34,842 bases of DNA from Tannerellaceae bacterium (GCA_031270665.1 JAISXD010000082.1:1-34842), one strand, 5' to 3'. Counted from the first letter of the stretch, positions 15,466 to 23,990 are shown. The notes: generated from the letters alone by a model not told the origin. Program-made: numbers and translations.

Positions 15466-15610
15466 AGTTACTCCGGCTGCTTTGAACAAATTGCAGTAAG
15501 TCCATTATTTCCCCGGCAGAGCAAGGTTCTTCTTCAAGTATCTCCAGGATACCAACCAAATATCCGTTTAAATAATTAATTTTGTGTCCGTAACTATTCT
15601 TATTTATCTG
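15464..15610 (-). pseudogene. Possible remnant of a small minus-strand gene
   Basis: A 48-codon frame without an ATG start ends in TGA exactly at the bidirectional terminator. Its translation reads like real protein (KINYLNGYLVGILEILEEEP, then GEIMDLLQFVQ: amphipathic, Leu/Glu-rich). The upstream end is a stop next to the nikR start. It may be the tail of a lost gene, a small protein with a rare start (a TTG is present), or chance. Confidence 0.2.
15577..15584 (+). promoter_or_regulatory. -7 promoter element of the NikR-like gene
   Basis: TAATTTTG fits TAnnTTTG, 28 nt before the ATG at 15613. No dyad like the one upstream of larE is seen here, so autoregulation is not evident. Confidence 0.4.
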
Positions 15611-15612
15611 TT

Positions 15613-16014
15613 ATGGCTTTAAAACGATTCGGAGTATCCCTTGAGGATAAACTGCTTGAAGAACTTGATACGTATACAAATGAAAACGGTTTTGCCAACC
15701 GTTCACAAGCAATCGGGTTCTTAATCAAGAAATATGTTACGGAACAAAAATGGCAATGCAATCATCTTGTAGGTGGCACAATCATCATCATGTACCACTG
15801 GAATAAAAAAGAGATTACATCCAAAATAGCTTCTATCCAGCTAAGCTATACGGATGTAATCCTTTCATCATCCCAATATTATATTAACGATAACTTTTGC
15901 ATGCACATCGTAACGGTAATGGGAGAGGCGCATCGCCTCACCGAATTATCCGGCCAACTGACAACCATAAAAGGCATCAAGCATGGCAAATTAGTGATGA
16001 GCAGGGCCGATTAA
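15613..16014 (+). CDS. nikR: NikR-family ribbon-helix-helix regulator with a degenerate nickel site
   Basis: A 133-residue protein with a ribbon-helix-helix DNA-binding domain (KRFGVSLEDKLLEELD, then FANRSQAIGFLIK, residues 4-40) and a C-terminal ACT-like domain (54-130, ending GIKHGKLVM) that aligns without gaps to E. coli NikR. The four E. coli high-affinity nickel ligands, His76, His87, His89 and Cys95, fall on Leu77, Gln88, Tyr90 and Cys96, so only the Cys is kept. Family membership is clear; nickel sensing by the classical square-planar site is not supported. It may use other ligands (His98, His107 and His124 remain) or be metal-independent. It faces the larECB/nickel transport operon, its likely target. 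Confidence 0.8.
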   Translation: MALKRFGVSLEDKLLEELDTYTNENGFANRSQAIGFLIKKYVTEQKWQCNHLVGGTIIIMYHWNKKEITSKIASIQLSYTDVILSSSQYYINDNFCMHIVTVMGEAHRLTELSGQLTTIKGIKHGKLVMSRAD

Positions 16015-16082
16015 AGATATGTGTTAAAACAAGATTTGCGCCATCCGTCCGGGGGACACACATACAAGAAGTATAGCAATCC

Positions 16083-16697
16083 CTACTTCTGCGGGGGAAG
16101 CAGCGGGCGAATCTCTTTCTGAAATATCTCCCGCCCGATAATCCGGTAGTGAGGGTCATATGCTTTAGAAAAGGGTTCGCTATGATGCATCACATATTTG
16201 CCTTGTTCAAGTAGCGAAAATATCTTTGCCCGTTCCTGTTCGTAACCGGCAAGCGATAGATCCATTGTGTGGATAACCGAATCTATTTCCTGCCATTCCC
16301 CTTCCCACTGTTCAAGTGTGATGGTTTGTATATTGCTTACACTTCGTAAAAACGCATCGAAAAAGGCGTCGCGCGAAATAAGTCCTTCTTTTATAACAGA
16401 CAAATTAACTCTGAAAAAGTTTCCGTTAGAACCGGTTGGTTCATAATAAGCGCCGTCCGGATGTTCGAACGAAGCAAGTTCCCTGTCTAAGTAAGCGCCA
16501 GCGGATGTGGTATCGCTTACCATATGCCCCGGACCAAAATAATCCTGGAAAAAATTCTTATAGATATCCTGCAAGGTAGATTCCGGATACAGGCTTAACT
16601 GGCTTTTTACCGCCGTACGAATCCGTTCGCTTTTCGTATCTTTACAAGACGTCAGGGCCAGGGCCAAAACGATAAAAGGTATGAAATATCGCATCAT
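16083..16697 (-). CDS. Lipoprotein of unknown function at the end of the nickel operon
   Basis: A 204-residue protein with a signal peptide and lipobox (MMRYFIPFIVLALALTSC, acylated Cys 18), so probably a periplasm-facing lipoprotein. The mature part has no cysteines or His clusters; recognisable stretches are YPESTLQDIYKNFFQDYFGPGHM and GAYYEPTGSNGNFFRVNL, which look like a conserved globular domain I cannot name. It starts 9 nt after the TonB receptor and is the last of six same-strand genes, suggesting a part in metal uptake at the envelope. That link is context only. Start: ATG 16697 or the next codon, also ATG. Confidence 0.65.
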   Translation of the reverse strand: MMRYFIPFIVLALALTSCKDTKSERIRTAVKSQLSLYPESTLQDIYKNFFQDYFGPGHMVSDTTSAGAYLDRELASFEHPDGAYYEPTGSNGNFFRVNLSVIKEGLISRDAFFDAFLRSVSNIQTITLEQWEGEWQEIDSVIHTMDLSLAGYEQERAKIFSLLEQGKYVMHHSEPFSKAYDPHYRIIGREIFQKEIRPLLPPQK

Positions 16698-16706
16698 GAA
16701 GTATTT

Positions 16707-18590
16707 TTACAGCTTGAATGATATTCCTCCCATACAGGTAACGCCAGGCATTGGGTAACCGGCCATTGTCTCGTATTTTTTCCCCGACAGATTATCTCCT
16801 TTCACAAAAACTTCCATCCATTGCAACGGGCAATAGGCTACACGTGCATTTAGCAATGCATAATCTATGGTTTGGGGATTATCTCCGGCAACGAGGTAGA
16901 GCTTGTCTATCACCTGCACGCCGGCACTCAGGGCAAATTTACCGGGGCGGTAAACCACGCCTGCATAAAATTTATTCCCGGGTGCGCCGGTAATCGGTTT
17001 TTCCATGTCTAAGTAGCTATAGTTGGCATTCAGGCTGAGGTTATCCCCTATCAGGTAGTTCAGGCTAAATTCGAGTCCCTTATTGGAAAATTCCCCTATA
17101 TTCCTGTTTTGCATACGGCTTTCGCCCACTGAAATAACTTCTATCATGTTATCTCCTCTGATATAATACAAGGTTAATTCCATCAACATCCGGTTGTCCA
17201 ATAGTCCTTGCAATACAGTGAAGTCATAGCTGAGACTGCGTTCGGGAAGCAACTCTTCGTTAGCAGGAGCATACATGTATAATTCGCGCATATTGGGGGT
17301 ACGGAAACCTTTAGACAATGAAAACTTCAGGCTTGTCTGTGCGGCAGCCTTGAACGAAACGCCTGCTTGTGGCACCCATTCGGCGCCATACAACTTATGG
17401 TTCTCCAAACGTAGCCCCGCTTCCAGCATAAATTTCCGGATTTGCTGTTGGGCAAGGATATATCCCGCCACTTCATTCAGTTTGATATGGTCGGCATATA
17501 TTTCGTTCACCGGGTGGCGATAGGCATTACCGCCATATAGCTTCACATCAAATCCTCCTGTAATTGTGTTGTCCTTGAACAGATTCACCGCCTGGTATAT
17601 ATTTACGCCACCCATATAGTCTGTCGATTCGAAAAGATATGGGCGGGGAGTTCCTCCTTCAAAATAACCATCATTGATTTTATGGTCTCCCCAGTTATAG
17701 TAAAAGTTCACGGCTCCCCGTGTTCTGCCATACTTATTTTCCAAAGAAAGCCCGGCCATGCCACGCAATACGTCGGTTGTTCCATCCAATAAAGGGCGGC
17801 TTTCCTGTCCGGGTACCTGCGCCTTGGCTTTTACGATGTTTATATTACCGGTGGCATTCCAGTTTTCAGACAAATCATAGCCTGATTTCACAAATCCCGT
17901 CCATGAGTCAAAATCGGAATTGGGGCGATGTCCGTCCGTCCGTTCATAATTACTGCCGACAACGCCCGAAAACCGCCCGGCACGGTAGCTATCCGTTACC
18001 GCATACCGTTGTGTGCCGTACGAACCGCCCATCAACCTTGCCGACAAGCTGTTCCCCTCTTCAGTAGCCTGCCGGGTGATAATGTTAATGGCCCCACCCA
18101 TCGCATTGGAACCGTAGAGTATAGACGCCGCCCCGCGTGACACTTCCACGCGTTGTGCATCCGATGCGATATAGGCGTCGGCCACAGGATGCCCGTAAAT
18201 AGTAGCATACTGCGGATGTCCGTCTATAAGAATAAGCAACTGTCCGGCGCCACCGGAAAAGCCGCGCATACTGATACCTCCTGCTGCGCCTCCCGAAACG
18301 CCGTAACCGGCCATTCCACGGGAGGTAACGAATAAGCCCGGAACTTGTTGCATGAGCGCCGGAAGCAACGTTGTCTCTTCGCTTTGTTCGATTACGCCAC
18401 GGGGTATCACGGTAATCGGAACAGGTATTACGTCGCGTGGAACAGGTATTCGCGTACCTGTTACTACCACTTCACGCAGGTTGACAGCCTGACTTCTTAC
18501 CGTATCCGACGACGCAATGCGGCTACTTTGCGCCTGGCTGATTGTTGAGCACAAACAAGCTGATACGAATAATAGTATTCCCTTTTTCAT
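16707..18590 (-). CDS. TonB-dependent outer-membrane receptor, probably for nickel or a nickel chelate
   Basis: A 627-residue receptor with a signal peptide cut near QAQ (residue 21), a plug domain (LREVVVTGTRIPVPRD from ~38, SMRGFSGGAGQLLILIDGH near 105-125, VEVSRGAASILYGSNAMGGAINIIT near 150-175) and a 22-strand-type barrel ending in GGISFKL. It lacks the carboxypeptidase-like N-terminal extension and the SusD partner of glycan receptors, so it is of the small-ligand or metal type. Position after larE-C-B and a UreH-type permease points to nickel. A pyrimidine-rich, 49-nt gap separates it from the permease gene. The ligand is inferred from context. Confidence 0.85.
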   Translation of the reverse strand: MKKGILLFVSACLCSTISQAQSSRIASSDTVRSQAVNLREVVVTGTRIPVPRDVIPVPITVIPRGVIEQSEETTLLPALMQQVPGLFVTSRGMAGYGVSGGAAGGISMRGFSGGAGQLLILIDGHPQYATIYGHPVADAYIASDAQRVEVSRGAASILYGSNAMGGAINIITRQATEEGNSLSARLMGGSYGTQRYAVTDSYRAGRFSGVVGSNYERTDGHRPNSDFDSWTGFVKSGYDLSENWNATGNINIVKAKAQVPGQESRPLLDGTTDVLRGMAGLSLENKYGRTRGAVNFYYNWGDHKINDGYFEGGTPRPYLFESTDYMGGVNIYQAVNLFKDNTITGGFDVKLYGGNAYRHPVNEIYADHIKLNEVAGYILAQQQIRKFMLEAGLRLENHKLYGAEWVPQAGVSFKAAAQTSLKFSLSKGFRTPNMRELYMYAPANEELLPERSLSYDFTVLQGLLDNRMLMELTLYYIRGDNMIEVISVGESRMQNRNIGEFSNKGLEFSLNYLIGDNLSLNANYSYLDMEKPITGAPGNKFYAGVVYRPGKFALSAGVQVIDKLYLVAGDNPQTIDYALLNARVAYCPLQWMEVFVKGDNLSGKKYETMAGYPMPGVTCMGGISFKL

Positions 18591-18639
18591 CTTTTTCTTT
18601 TTCTTTTTTTTGTTTGTTATTAATTGTCTGTTGTTATTT

Positions 18640-19293
18640 TTACCATCCTAAAAATAGCATACCTCCGGCACTGACAAGTATAATCAGGCCAGCAAGCAAG
18701 TGTACGTATCGCTCCCGGTTCCGTATTTTTACCAAAGAAAAACCTTTATATCCCAGAAAAACCATAACCAGCATCGTCCCTATCGTTGCGATGGCAAAGA
18801 CCAACGCTACCAGGAATATGGAAAACATATTGCGTTCGGAAGCAGGATAAAACAATAAAGGGATAAGCACTTCGCAAGGGCCGAAAAAGAAGATCAGGAA
18901 AACAATCCAGGGCGTTGCACGAAATGTCCTGGCTTCTTCTTCTGCGATGGGCAAATGAGCGTGGTGCGAATGCCGTACATATTTATATATACCATAGATT
19001 GTATAACCTACCCCAAAAAGGAATAATGCCCAGGAAACGACGCCTCCCCGCCAGGATTCGACCGATTCGAGCTTATGCAGGCTGGCGCCCAATCCGACCC
19101 CGATCATCCCTATTAAGACGGAACTTGCCACATGTGCGATACCTGAAATAAAGGTAATCCACATCGTTTTAGCCATCGTCCAGCCTTGCGCCTTGCTCAA
19201 TACGATAAACGGCAGGTAGTGGTCTGGCCCCAATAACGTGTGGATACATCCCAAGGAAGCTGCCGTGGCTAAAAGAATTGTCTGTTCATTCAT
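18640..19293 (-). CDS. UreH/TauE-like nickel permease of the inner membrane
   Basis: A 217-residue protein with about six membrane segments. TM1 carries H18-(5)-D24-H25 in CIHTLLGPDHYLPF, the metal-selective H/D-H signature of UreH and NiCoT-type nickel/cobalt transporters. A cytoplasmic loop holds a His cluster (H108, H110, H111, H113) before EEE, a likely metal-handling patch, and FFGPCEVLIPLLFYP in TM4 is typical of the DsbD_2/UreH fold. It starts 4 nt after larB. I infer nickel import to supply LarC; export cannot be ruled out from sequence alone. Confidence 0.75.
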   Translation of the reverse strand: MNEQTILLATAASLGCIHTLLGPDHYLPFIVLSKAQGWTMAKTMWITFISGIAHVASSVLIGMIGVGLGASLHKLESVESWRGGVVSWALFLFGVGYTIYGIYKYVRHSHHAHLPIAEEEARTFRATPWIVFLIFFFGPCEVLIPLLFYPASERNMFSIFLVALVFAIATIGTMLVMVFLGYKGFSLVKIRNRERYVHLLAGLIILVSAGGMLFLGW

Positions 19294-19297
19294 GTTT

Positions 19298-19966
19298 TTA
19301 CAGTTTATTTATGAGGGACGCCTGGCAAGCCGCCCCGAATCCGTTATCTATATTTACAACACTCACACCGCTGGCGCAACTGTTCAGCATGGAAAGCAGT
19401 GCGGAAACGCCTCCAAGGTTTGCCCCGTAGCCAACACTGGTAGGCACACCGATAACCGGCTTGTCTACCAATCCTCCTACAACGCTTGCCAAAGCCCCTT
19501 CCATTCCGGCAATAACGATCACTACCCGGGCTTGCCTTATTATATCGAGCTTATTAAAAAGCCGGTGCAAACCAGCTACGCCCACGTCGTATACCCGTTC
19601 TACTTTATTCCCGAGGAAAGCGGCTGTAAGCGCAGCCTCTTCGGCTACCGGCAAGTCGGAGGTGCCTGCCGCTACCACGGCGATGTAGCCTTTTTCATTC
19701 ATCTCGCGGCTTCTTCTCCATAGCAAGAGGCGCGCCAGTGCGTGGTATTCGGCTCCGGGCACTATTTTCATAACGGCCTGCGCCGTATCTGCATGCATAC
19801 GGGTTATCAATATATCAGCTTCTTTCTCATATAAACGGGCGGCAATCCGGCAAATCTGATCCGGCGTTTTTCCTTCTCCATAGATTACTTCCGGGATACC
19901 TGTGCGTTTCAGCCTGTCCATGTCTAACATGGCAAAGCCCATATCTTCAATCGCTTTGTTTTCCAT
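19298..19966 (-). CDS. larB: Nickel-pincer cofactor biosynthesis protein LarB (NaAD carboxylase/hydrolase)
   Basis: A 222-residue LarB, which carboxylates nicotinic acid adenine dinucleotide at pyridine C5 and splits the phosphoanhydride to give the dicarboxylate mononucleotide, the first step of the nickel-pincer nucleotide pathway. The C-terminal two-thirds resembles Pur[18 protein letters not shown] near 108-124, then [15 protein letters not shown] and [14 protein letters not shown] near 150-192, with NIDNGFGAA at the end. It overlaps larC by 20 nt. Length is slightly below the usual ~245, missing only N-terminal residues. Confidence 0.92.
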   Translation of the reverse strand: MENKAIEDMGFAMLDMDRLKRTGIPEVIYGEGKTPDQICRIAARLYEKEADILITRMHADTAQAVMKIVPGAEYHALARLLLWRRSREMNEKGYIAVVAAGTSDLPVAEEAALTAAFLGNKVERVYDVGVAGLHRLFNKLDIIRQARVVIVIAGMEGALASVVGGLVDKPVIGVPTSVGYGANLGGVSALLSMLNSCASGVSVVNIDNGFGAACQASLINKL

Positions 19967-21137
19967 ACTGTATGACGGATTTTTCTATTTCGGATAGCGA
20001 TATTTGATGTTGTTCGGCTAAGCGGCGGCAATCATCCGACTCCGGCTTGGCGTTAACCAATGTCCCTTTGTAATACGATTGTTTTACCCGCACGTTCCCG
20101 TAGGGAGTTTCCACACACCGTTCTTCCCGCCTCAACACATCTCTGGATAAGATTTGGCAGCGAATACCGATAGTGGTGCTGTGGGTGAATAGAATCTCTT
20201 TCATTACTTCTTTGACCGATGGTTTGCAAAGGACGGAAAGCTGTACGGCAGGACGTGATTTTTTCATGATAACAGGCGTCATCCAGGCGTCATTGGCTCC
20301 GGCTTTCAGTAATTGTTCCAGCAAGAAGTCATAATGTTCCGGGCTCATATCGTCTATATTACATTCCAGCAAGGCAACTTCTTCGGTTGTCACATCCGGC
20401 GTTTCTTCACCATTTTCGCCGTCTTCGCAAAGGAATACCCGCAGTATATTCGGAATCTCCCTGTCAATGGTTCCGAGTCCGCAGCCCGTACGGATGATGC
20501 GGAAACGGCAGACACTGGTAAATTCGTCTGCCGTTGCGGCAAGAATGGCTGCTCCGGTAGGCGTTGTCGCCTCATAAGCTACAAGCCCTACTTTCACCGG
20601 TATGTTTTTTACAATCTCCGCTGTGGCGGGAGCCGGCACAGGCATGACGCCATGCGCACATTTAACCGTTCCGCTTCCCAGTTGAACAGGCGATGATATC
20701 ACTTTATCTACGTTCAGGTAAGTAAGGCAAATGGCTGCCCCTACGATATCGACTATCGAATCCAATGCGCCGACTTCATGGAAATGTACTTTTTCTTTCG
20801 GGCAGTTATGCACTTTCGCTTCGGCTTCCGCTACGCGGTTGAAAATCTTCAGGGCAAGCTCCTTTACAGGTTCCTGTAGCGTACTATTACAAATGATTTC
20901 TTCTATATGCTGCCAATGGCGGTGTTTTTCTTTTCGGGGATTTTTGATAACGACATCTGCTTTCGTTCCATAGATATGCCTCCGGTGGTCTCTTTTTACC
21001 GAAAGCCGGAAACCGTCTATCCCAAGCTTTTCCAGTTCGGCGGACAGATAACCGGCGTCTACTCCGAGGTCGATCAACGCCCCAAGATTCATATCGCCGC
21101 TGATTCCGGCAAAGCAATCGTAATACAGTATTCTCAT
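19947..21137 (-). CDS. larC: Nickel insertion enzyme LarC (CTP-dependent cyclometallase)
   Basis: A 396-residue LarC that inserts nickel into the dithio-pyridinium mononucleotide, forming Ni-C and Ni-S bonds. The N-terminal [21 protein letters not shown] is the family signature; [16 protein letters not shown] (about 115-130), [10 protein letters not shown] and [11 protein letters not shown] follow, and [20 protein letters not shown] marks the C-terminal half. A short His-rich segment, KEKHRHWQH (about 70-78), is a possible nickel store. Both halves are in one frame, unlike Lactiplantibacillus plantarum larC, which needs a programmed frameshift. Its ATG overlaps the larE stop (ATGA). Confidence 0.93.
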   Translation of the reverse strand: MRILYYDCFAGISGDMNLGALIDLGVDAGYLSAELEKLGIDGFRLSVKRDHRRHIYGTKADVVIKNPRKEKHRHWQHIEEIICNSTLQEPVKELALKIFNRVAEAEAKVHNCPKEKVHFHEVGALDSIVDIVGAAICLTYLNVDKVISSPVQLGSGTVKCAHGVMPVPAPATAEIVKNIPVKVGLVAYEATTPTGAAILAATADEFTSVCRFRIIRTGCGLGTIDREIPNILRVFLCEDGENGEETPDVTTEEVALLECNIDDMSPEHYDFLLEQLLKAGANDAWMTPVIMKKSRPAVQLSVLCKPSVKEVMKEILFTHSTTIGIRCQILSRDVLRREERCVETPYGNVRVKQSYYKGTLVNAKPESDDCRRLAEQHQISLSEIEKSVIQYGKQSD

Positions 21138-21973
21138 GGTATAGTCTTTAAGGGATTTGTAATGGTTCTGTTCAGTTTGCCGGAAACTAAGCCTTCGGGA
21201 TCAATCCATACCTGTTCAAATCCGGCTGCTTTTATTTGTCCGGTAACCGTATCCGATATAGCGTGTAAACGGGGAAGTTCGTCCGCCGGAACCTCTATCC
21301 GTGCCAAAGCGCCGTAATGCCTTACCCGTACATCTTTGAAACCAAGCATATTCAAAATATCTTCCGCCCGTTCTATCTGCGCCAGTTTTTCAGCCGTGAT
21401 AACCTGATGGTAAGGAATGCGGGAACTCAGGCATGGGCTTGCCGGCTTATTCCAATTGGGCAATCCGAAATACCGGGCAAGCAGGCGGATATCCTCTTTC
21501 GTTACGTTACAATCAACCAGGGGCGATTGTACCCGGTAGTTTGCTGCGGCTTGTAACCCGGGACGGTAATCGCCCAGGTCGTCATAATTCGTGCCGTTCA
21601 GCACATCGAACAAAGGATATTTCTCTTTAACAGTCTGCAATTCCCGGTAAAGATGTTGTTTGCAGAAGAAACAGCGGTTTTGAGGATTTTGATTGTACTG
21701 TTCATCGCTTATTTCCCTTGTTTTTATTACTTCAAGAGAAATATCAAACTGCCCGCAGAACGCTTTCGCCTGCTCAAAGTCCTTCGTTTTTAAACTTTCC
21801 GAATGGGATATGACCCCAATGGCATTGCTTTTTCCCTGTATCTTTCCGGCTAAAAACAAAACGAGGGCAGAATCGATTCCCCCGGAAAAAGCGACGATGG
21901 AACCTTTTCGTTTCCCAAACCAATCTTCCAGGCACGATCGTTTGTCTTGAAGTATAGATGTTAGATTATCCAT
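21134..21973 (-). CDS. larE: Sulfur transferase LarE of nickel-pincer cofactor synthesis
   Basis: A 279-residue PP-loop enzyme that adenylylates and thiolates the pyridinium carboxylates. The ATP pyrophosphatase loop is SGGIDS (30-35). Cysteines 101 and 104 (NRCFFCK) and 181 (SPCLSSR) give the three-Cys pattern reported for LarE proteins that hold a 4Fe-4S cluster, rather than the single sacrificial Cys of L. plantarum; this is a reading of positions, not proof. First gene of the six-gene operon, with larC overlapping its stop. The start at 21973 gives a normal N-terminus. Confidence 0.93.
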   Translation of the reverse strand: MDNLTSILQDKRSCLEDWFGKRKGSIVAFSGGIDSALVLFLAGKIQGKSNAIGVISHSESLKTKDFEQAKAFCGQFDISLEVIKTREISDEQYNQNPQNRCFFCKQHLYRELQTVKEKYPLFDVLNGTNYDDLGDYRPGLQAAANYRVQSPLVDCNVTKEDIRLLARYFGLPNWNKPASPCLSSRIPYHQVITAEKLAQIERAEDILNMLGFKDVRVRHYGALARIEVPADELPRLHAISDTVTGQIKAAGFEQVWIDPEGLVSGKLNRTITNPLKTIP

Positions 21974-21991
21974 TCATTCTGTAATGGTTAG

Positions 21992-22017
21992 TGACACGTG
22001 TTTTCAAAAACATGTCA
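21992..22017. promoter_or_regulatory. Candidate NikR-type operator upstream of larE
   Basis: TGACA (21992-21996) and TGTCA (22013-22017) form an inverted repeat with a 16-nt spacer, the same half-site spacing as the E. coli NikR box GTATGA-N16-TCATAC. The spacer itself holds TGTTTT-ca-AAAACA. The site lies 18-44 nt upstream of the larE ATG. A second dyad, GGTAT-N6-ATACC, follows at 22027-22042. Binding by the NikR-like protein is inference. Confidence 0.45.
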
Positions 22018-22132
22018 TAAATGTAAGGTATAATTAAATACCATACAAATAATTAGGTATTAAAAACGAAAAATTATCAACTAAAAGCGAATAGCGTCTC
22101 TATTATGGCACACGGAACACCTAAAAAATCAT

Positions 22133-22140
22133 TATCTTTG
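22133..22140 (+). promoter_or_regulatory. -7 promoter element of the DUF4491 gene
   Basis: TATCTTTG fits TAnnTTTG and lies 14 nt before the ATG, so the leader would be very short. The -33 half is not clear. Confidence 0.5.
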
Positions 22141-22154
22141 GCGGAAAAAAAATT

Positions 22155-22463
22155 ATGACGTCAATTCATTTGGATGGTTTACTGATTGGAATTATTACTT
22201 TTCTCATTATAGGGTTGTTTCACCCCATTGTTGTTAAAGCGGAATATTATTGGGGCACTAAGTGTTGGTGGTTTTTTCTAGTGTGCGGTATTTCAGGTAC
22301 CATTGCTTCTTTATTTATTGGAAGTGTATTGATATCGGCTATTTTCGGGGTATTCGCCTTTTCGTCTTTCTGGTCGATAAAAGAAGTGTTCGAACAGGAA
22401 GGGCGCGTATTGAAAGGTTGGTTTCCTAAAAATCCCAAAAGAAATTATCCCGGACATACGTAA
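22155..22463 (+). CDS. DUF4491 family membrane protein
   Basis: A 102-residue inner-membrane protein with three hydrophobic segments (about 8-28, 37-57 and 59-74) and a basic, cytosolic C-terminus. The signature of DUF4491 is clear: IGLFHPIVVKAEYYWGTKCWW, then FSSFWSIKEVFEQE and RVLKGWFPKNPKR. The family is widespread in Bacteroidales and other gut anaerobes, with no known function. It is transcribed alone, divergent from the nickel operon, and ends in a terminator shared with the converging DUF4270 gene. Confidence 0.88.
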   Translation: MTSIHLDGLLIGIITFLIIGLFHPIVVKAEYYWGTKCWWFFLVCGISGTIASLFIGSVLISAIFGVFAFSSFWSIKEVFEQEGRVLKGWFPKNPKRNYPGHT

Positions 22464-22490
22464 TTGTATATTTACCGACCGAAAACAAAG

Positions 22491-22520
22491 AAGGCAGATA
22501 CAAACGATCTGCCTTTTAAT
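22491..22520. terminator. Bidirectional terminator between DUF4491 and DUF4270 genes
   Basis: A 9-bp stem, AAGGCAGAT (22491-22499) with ATCTGCCTT (22507-22515), closes a 7-nt loop. T-rich sequence follows on the plus strand and A-rich sequence precedes it, so it can serve both converging genes. Confidence 0.82.
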
Positions 22521-22541
22521 TTTTAATTGCTCCTTCTCTGT

Positions 22542-23990
22542 TTACTCATCATATATACTTGTAATCACCTGTACCTGCATCGTTGACGAGTCTGTACGAA
22601 GGGTAAGGCTTGCCGGCTTCAGGTAGTTACTTATCGATTCCGTCGCCATGGCACTGGTACCTGTCGTACTGGTACCTGTCAACACAGTTGCTCTGCTAAC
22701 AGGGATAACCAGCATATTCAAATCCTCATCCGGAGCATACAGTAATTGATACTTTATCAGGTTGGCCAGATTCGTTTTAGCAGTAACACTCGTAGCAACA
22801 GTGGAAGTACTCGTTATAGGCGTAAAAAAGTATAGCAGAGAAGCGGAATTACAGGTTCCTAAATACGTAGTTATATTATCTTCTGTTTTCCCTTTTTCAA
22901 AGAATGTTTTAACGGAATCTTCCGGGATTAACAACACATTTTCGGGAGGCGACAGGGCATATTTCCAATTATCCTGTGGCATCACTTTCAGTTCGAAATA
23001 AAAGGTATTTATCCGCCGGCCTTCTACCTTTTCCTTTATTTCTTTAATCGGTATCGTTAAACGTGTGGCAATGCCGGCCGGAGACTTTATATACGTATAC
23101 CGGTCATTGGGAACCAATAATTTATCCAAACCGGCATTTTTCATACGGTTCATTTGAATCACTTCCTTCGTTACAGGAAATACCTCATAAGCAATGACAG
23201 CAGAATCTACGGCCCCGGTAGAAGCCCTTTTCGCATAATAATTATAATAAATAACGATCCGCGTATCACTCACAGATAAAATATTCCCGCTCCCGAATGT
23301 ATTGGTAATATGTAATCCGGGGAAGAACTTATTGAAAGCTTCCTGATTGGCAAAATAACCCGGATTATTAACCGATTCATCATAGAACTTTTGCCCGAAT
23401 GAAACGGGCAGCTTTATATTAATACGTGCATCATACGTATGCACTGTATAATTGCCACTCGTGGTTGTGGCATTCCATAACGAATCGGAAACAGTCTGGT
23501 CACGGGGGGAATATGTTTTGGATGCCAACGGATTATTAAAATCCACATATTGCGCCGGGTCAATATTCGTATAATAATTTCTTTCCAGCGGTTTTATAAC
23601 AGGATACACGGTTGCCTGCATCGAAGCTAAAGAGTCGCCAATCCAGTCTCTGTTGGGATAAAAGATCATGAACTGAACCGAGTCTATCTTGCCGTTTATC
23701 GGTTCATGTCTGAATGTAAAGCCATCCTGTACATAGAACTGACAAATAAAATCCGCTTTCAGATCGCCGAATAACGGATCATATATCTCTCCCAGTAAGC
23801 CGGTTGCCGTTTTGGCATATATCGAATCAAGCAACACCGTAGACGCTTTGAGCATAAACGTATCGGCCTTTAACGCAGGCGTATCCTCATCCGGTTGAAT
23901 ACTTGGCCCTACCAATCCAAAATCATCATTACAACTGTTCAGGTATATACTCCCTGCAACAATTCCAAGTATAAAAAGTTTGATTTTCAT
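22542..23990 (-). CDS. DUF4270 family lipoprotein
   Basis: A 482-residue lipoprotein (signal with lipobox LNSC, Cys 20) whose mature N-terminus has the DUF4270 layout: DDFGLVGPSIQP, then KADTFMLKASTVLLDSIYAKTA and LLGEIYDPLFGDLKADF (about 60-80). The body is beta-rich, consistent with a cell-surface or periplasmic carbohydrate-associated protein; no activity is known. It sits 15 nt after the GT5-like gene on the same strand, an arrangement I recall as common in Bacteroidales next to panC/panD. Confidence 0.85.
   Translation of the reverse strand: MKIKLFILGIVAGSIYLNSCNDDFGLVGPSIQPDEDTPALKADTFMLKASTVLLDSIYAKTATGLLGEIYDPLFGDLKADFICQFYVQDGFTFRHEPINGKIDSVQFMIFYPNRDWIGDSLASMQATVYPVIKPLERNYYTNIDPAQYVDFNNPLASKTYSPRDQTVSDSLWNATTTSGNYTVHTYDARINIKLPVSFGQKFYDESVNNPGYFANQEAFNKFFPGLHITNTFGSGNILSVSDTRIVIYYNYYAKRASTGAVDSAVIAYEVFPVTKEVIQMNRMKNAGLDKLLVPNDRYTYIKSPAGIATRLTIPIKEIKEKVEGRRINTFYFELKVMPQDNWKYALSPPENVLLIPEDSVKTFFEKGKTEDNITTYLGTCNSASLLYFFTPITSTSTVATSVTAKTNLANLIKYQLLYAPDEDLNMLVIPVSRATVLTGTSTTGTSAMATESISNYLKPASLTLRTDSSTMQVQVITSIYDE

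Noticed and set aside
16707-18590. SusC-type glycan receptor
   Set aside because: There is no SusD gene, no carboxypeptidase-like N-terminal domain, and the length is that of metal or small-ligand receptors.
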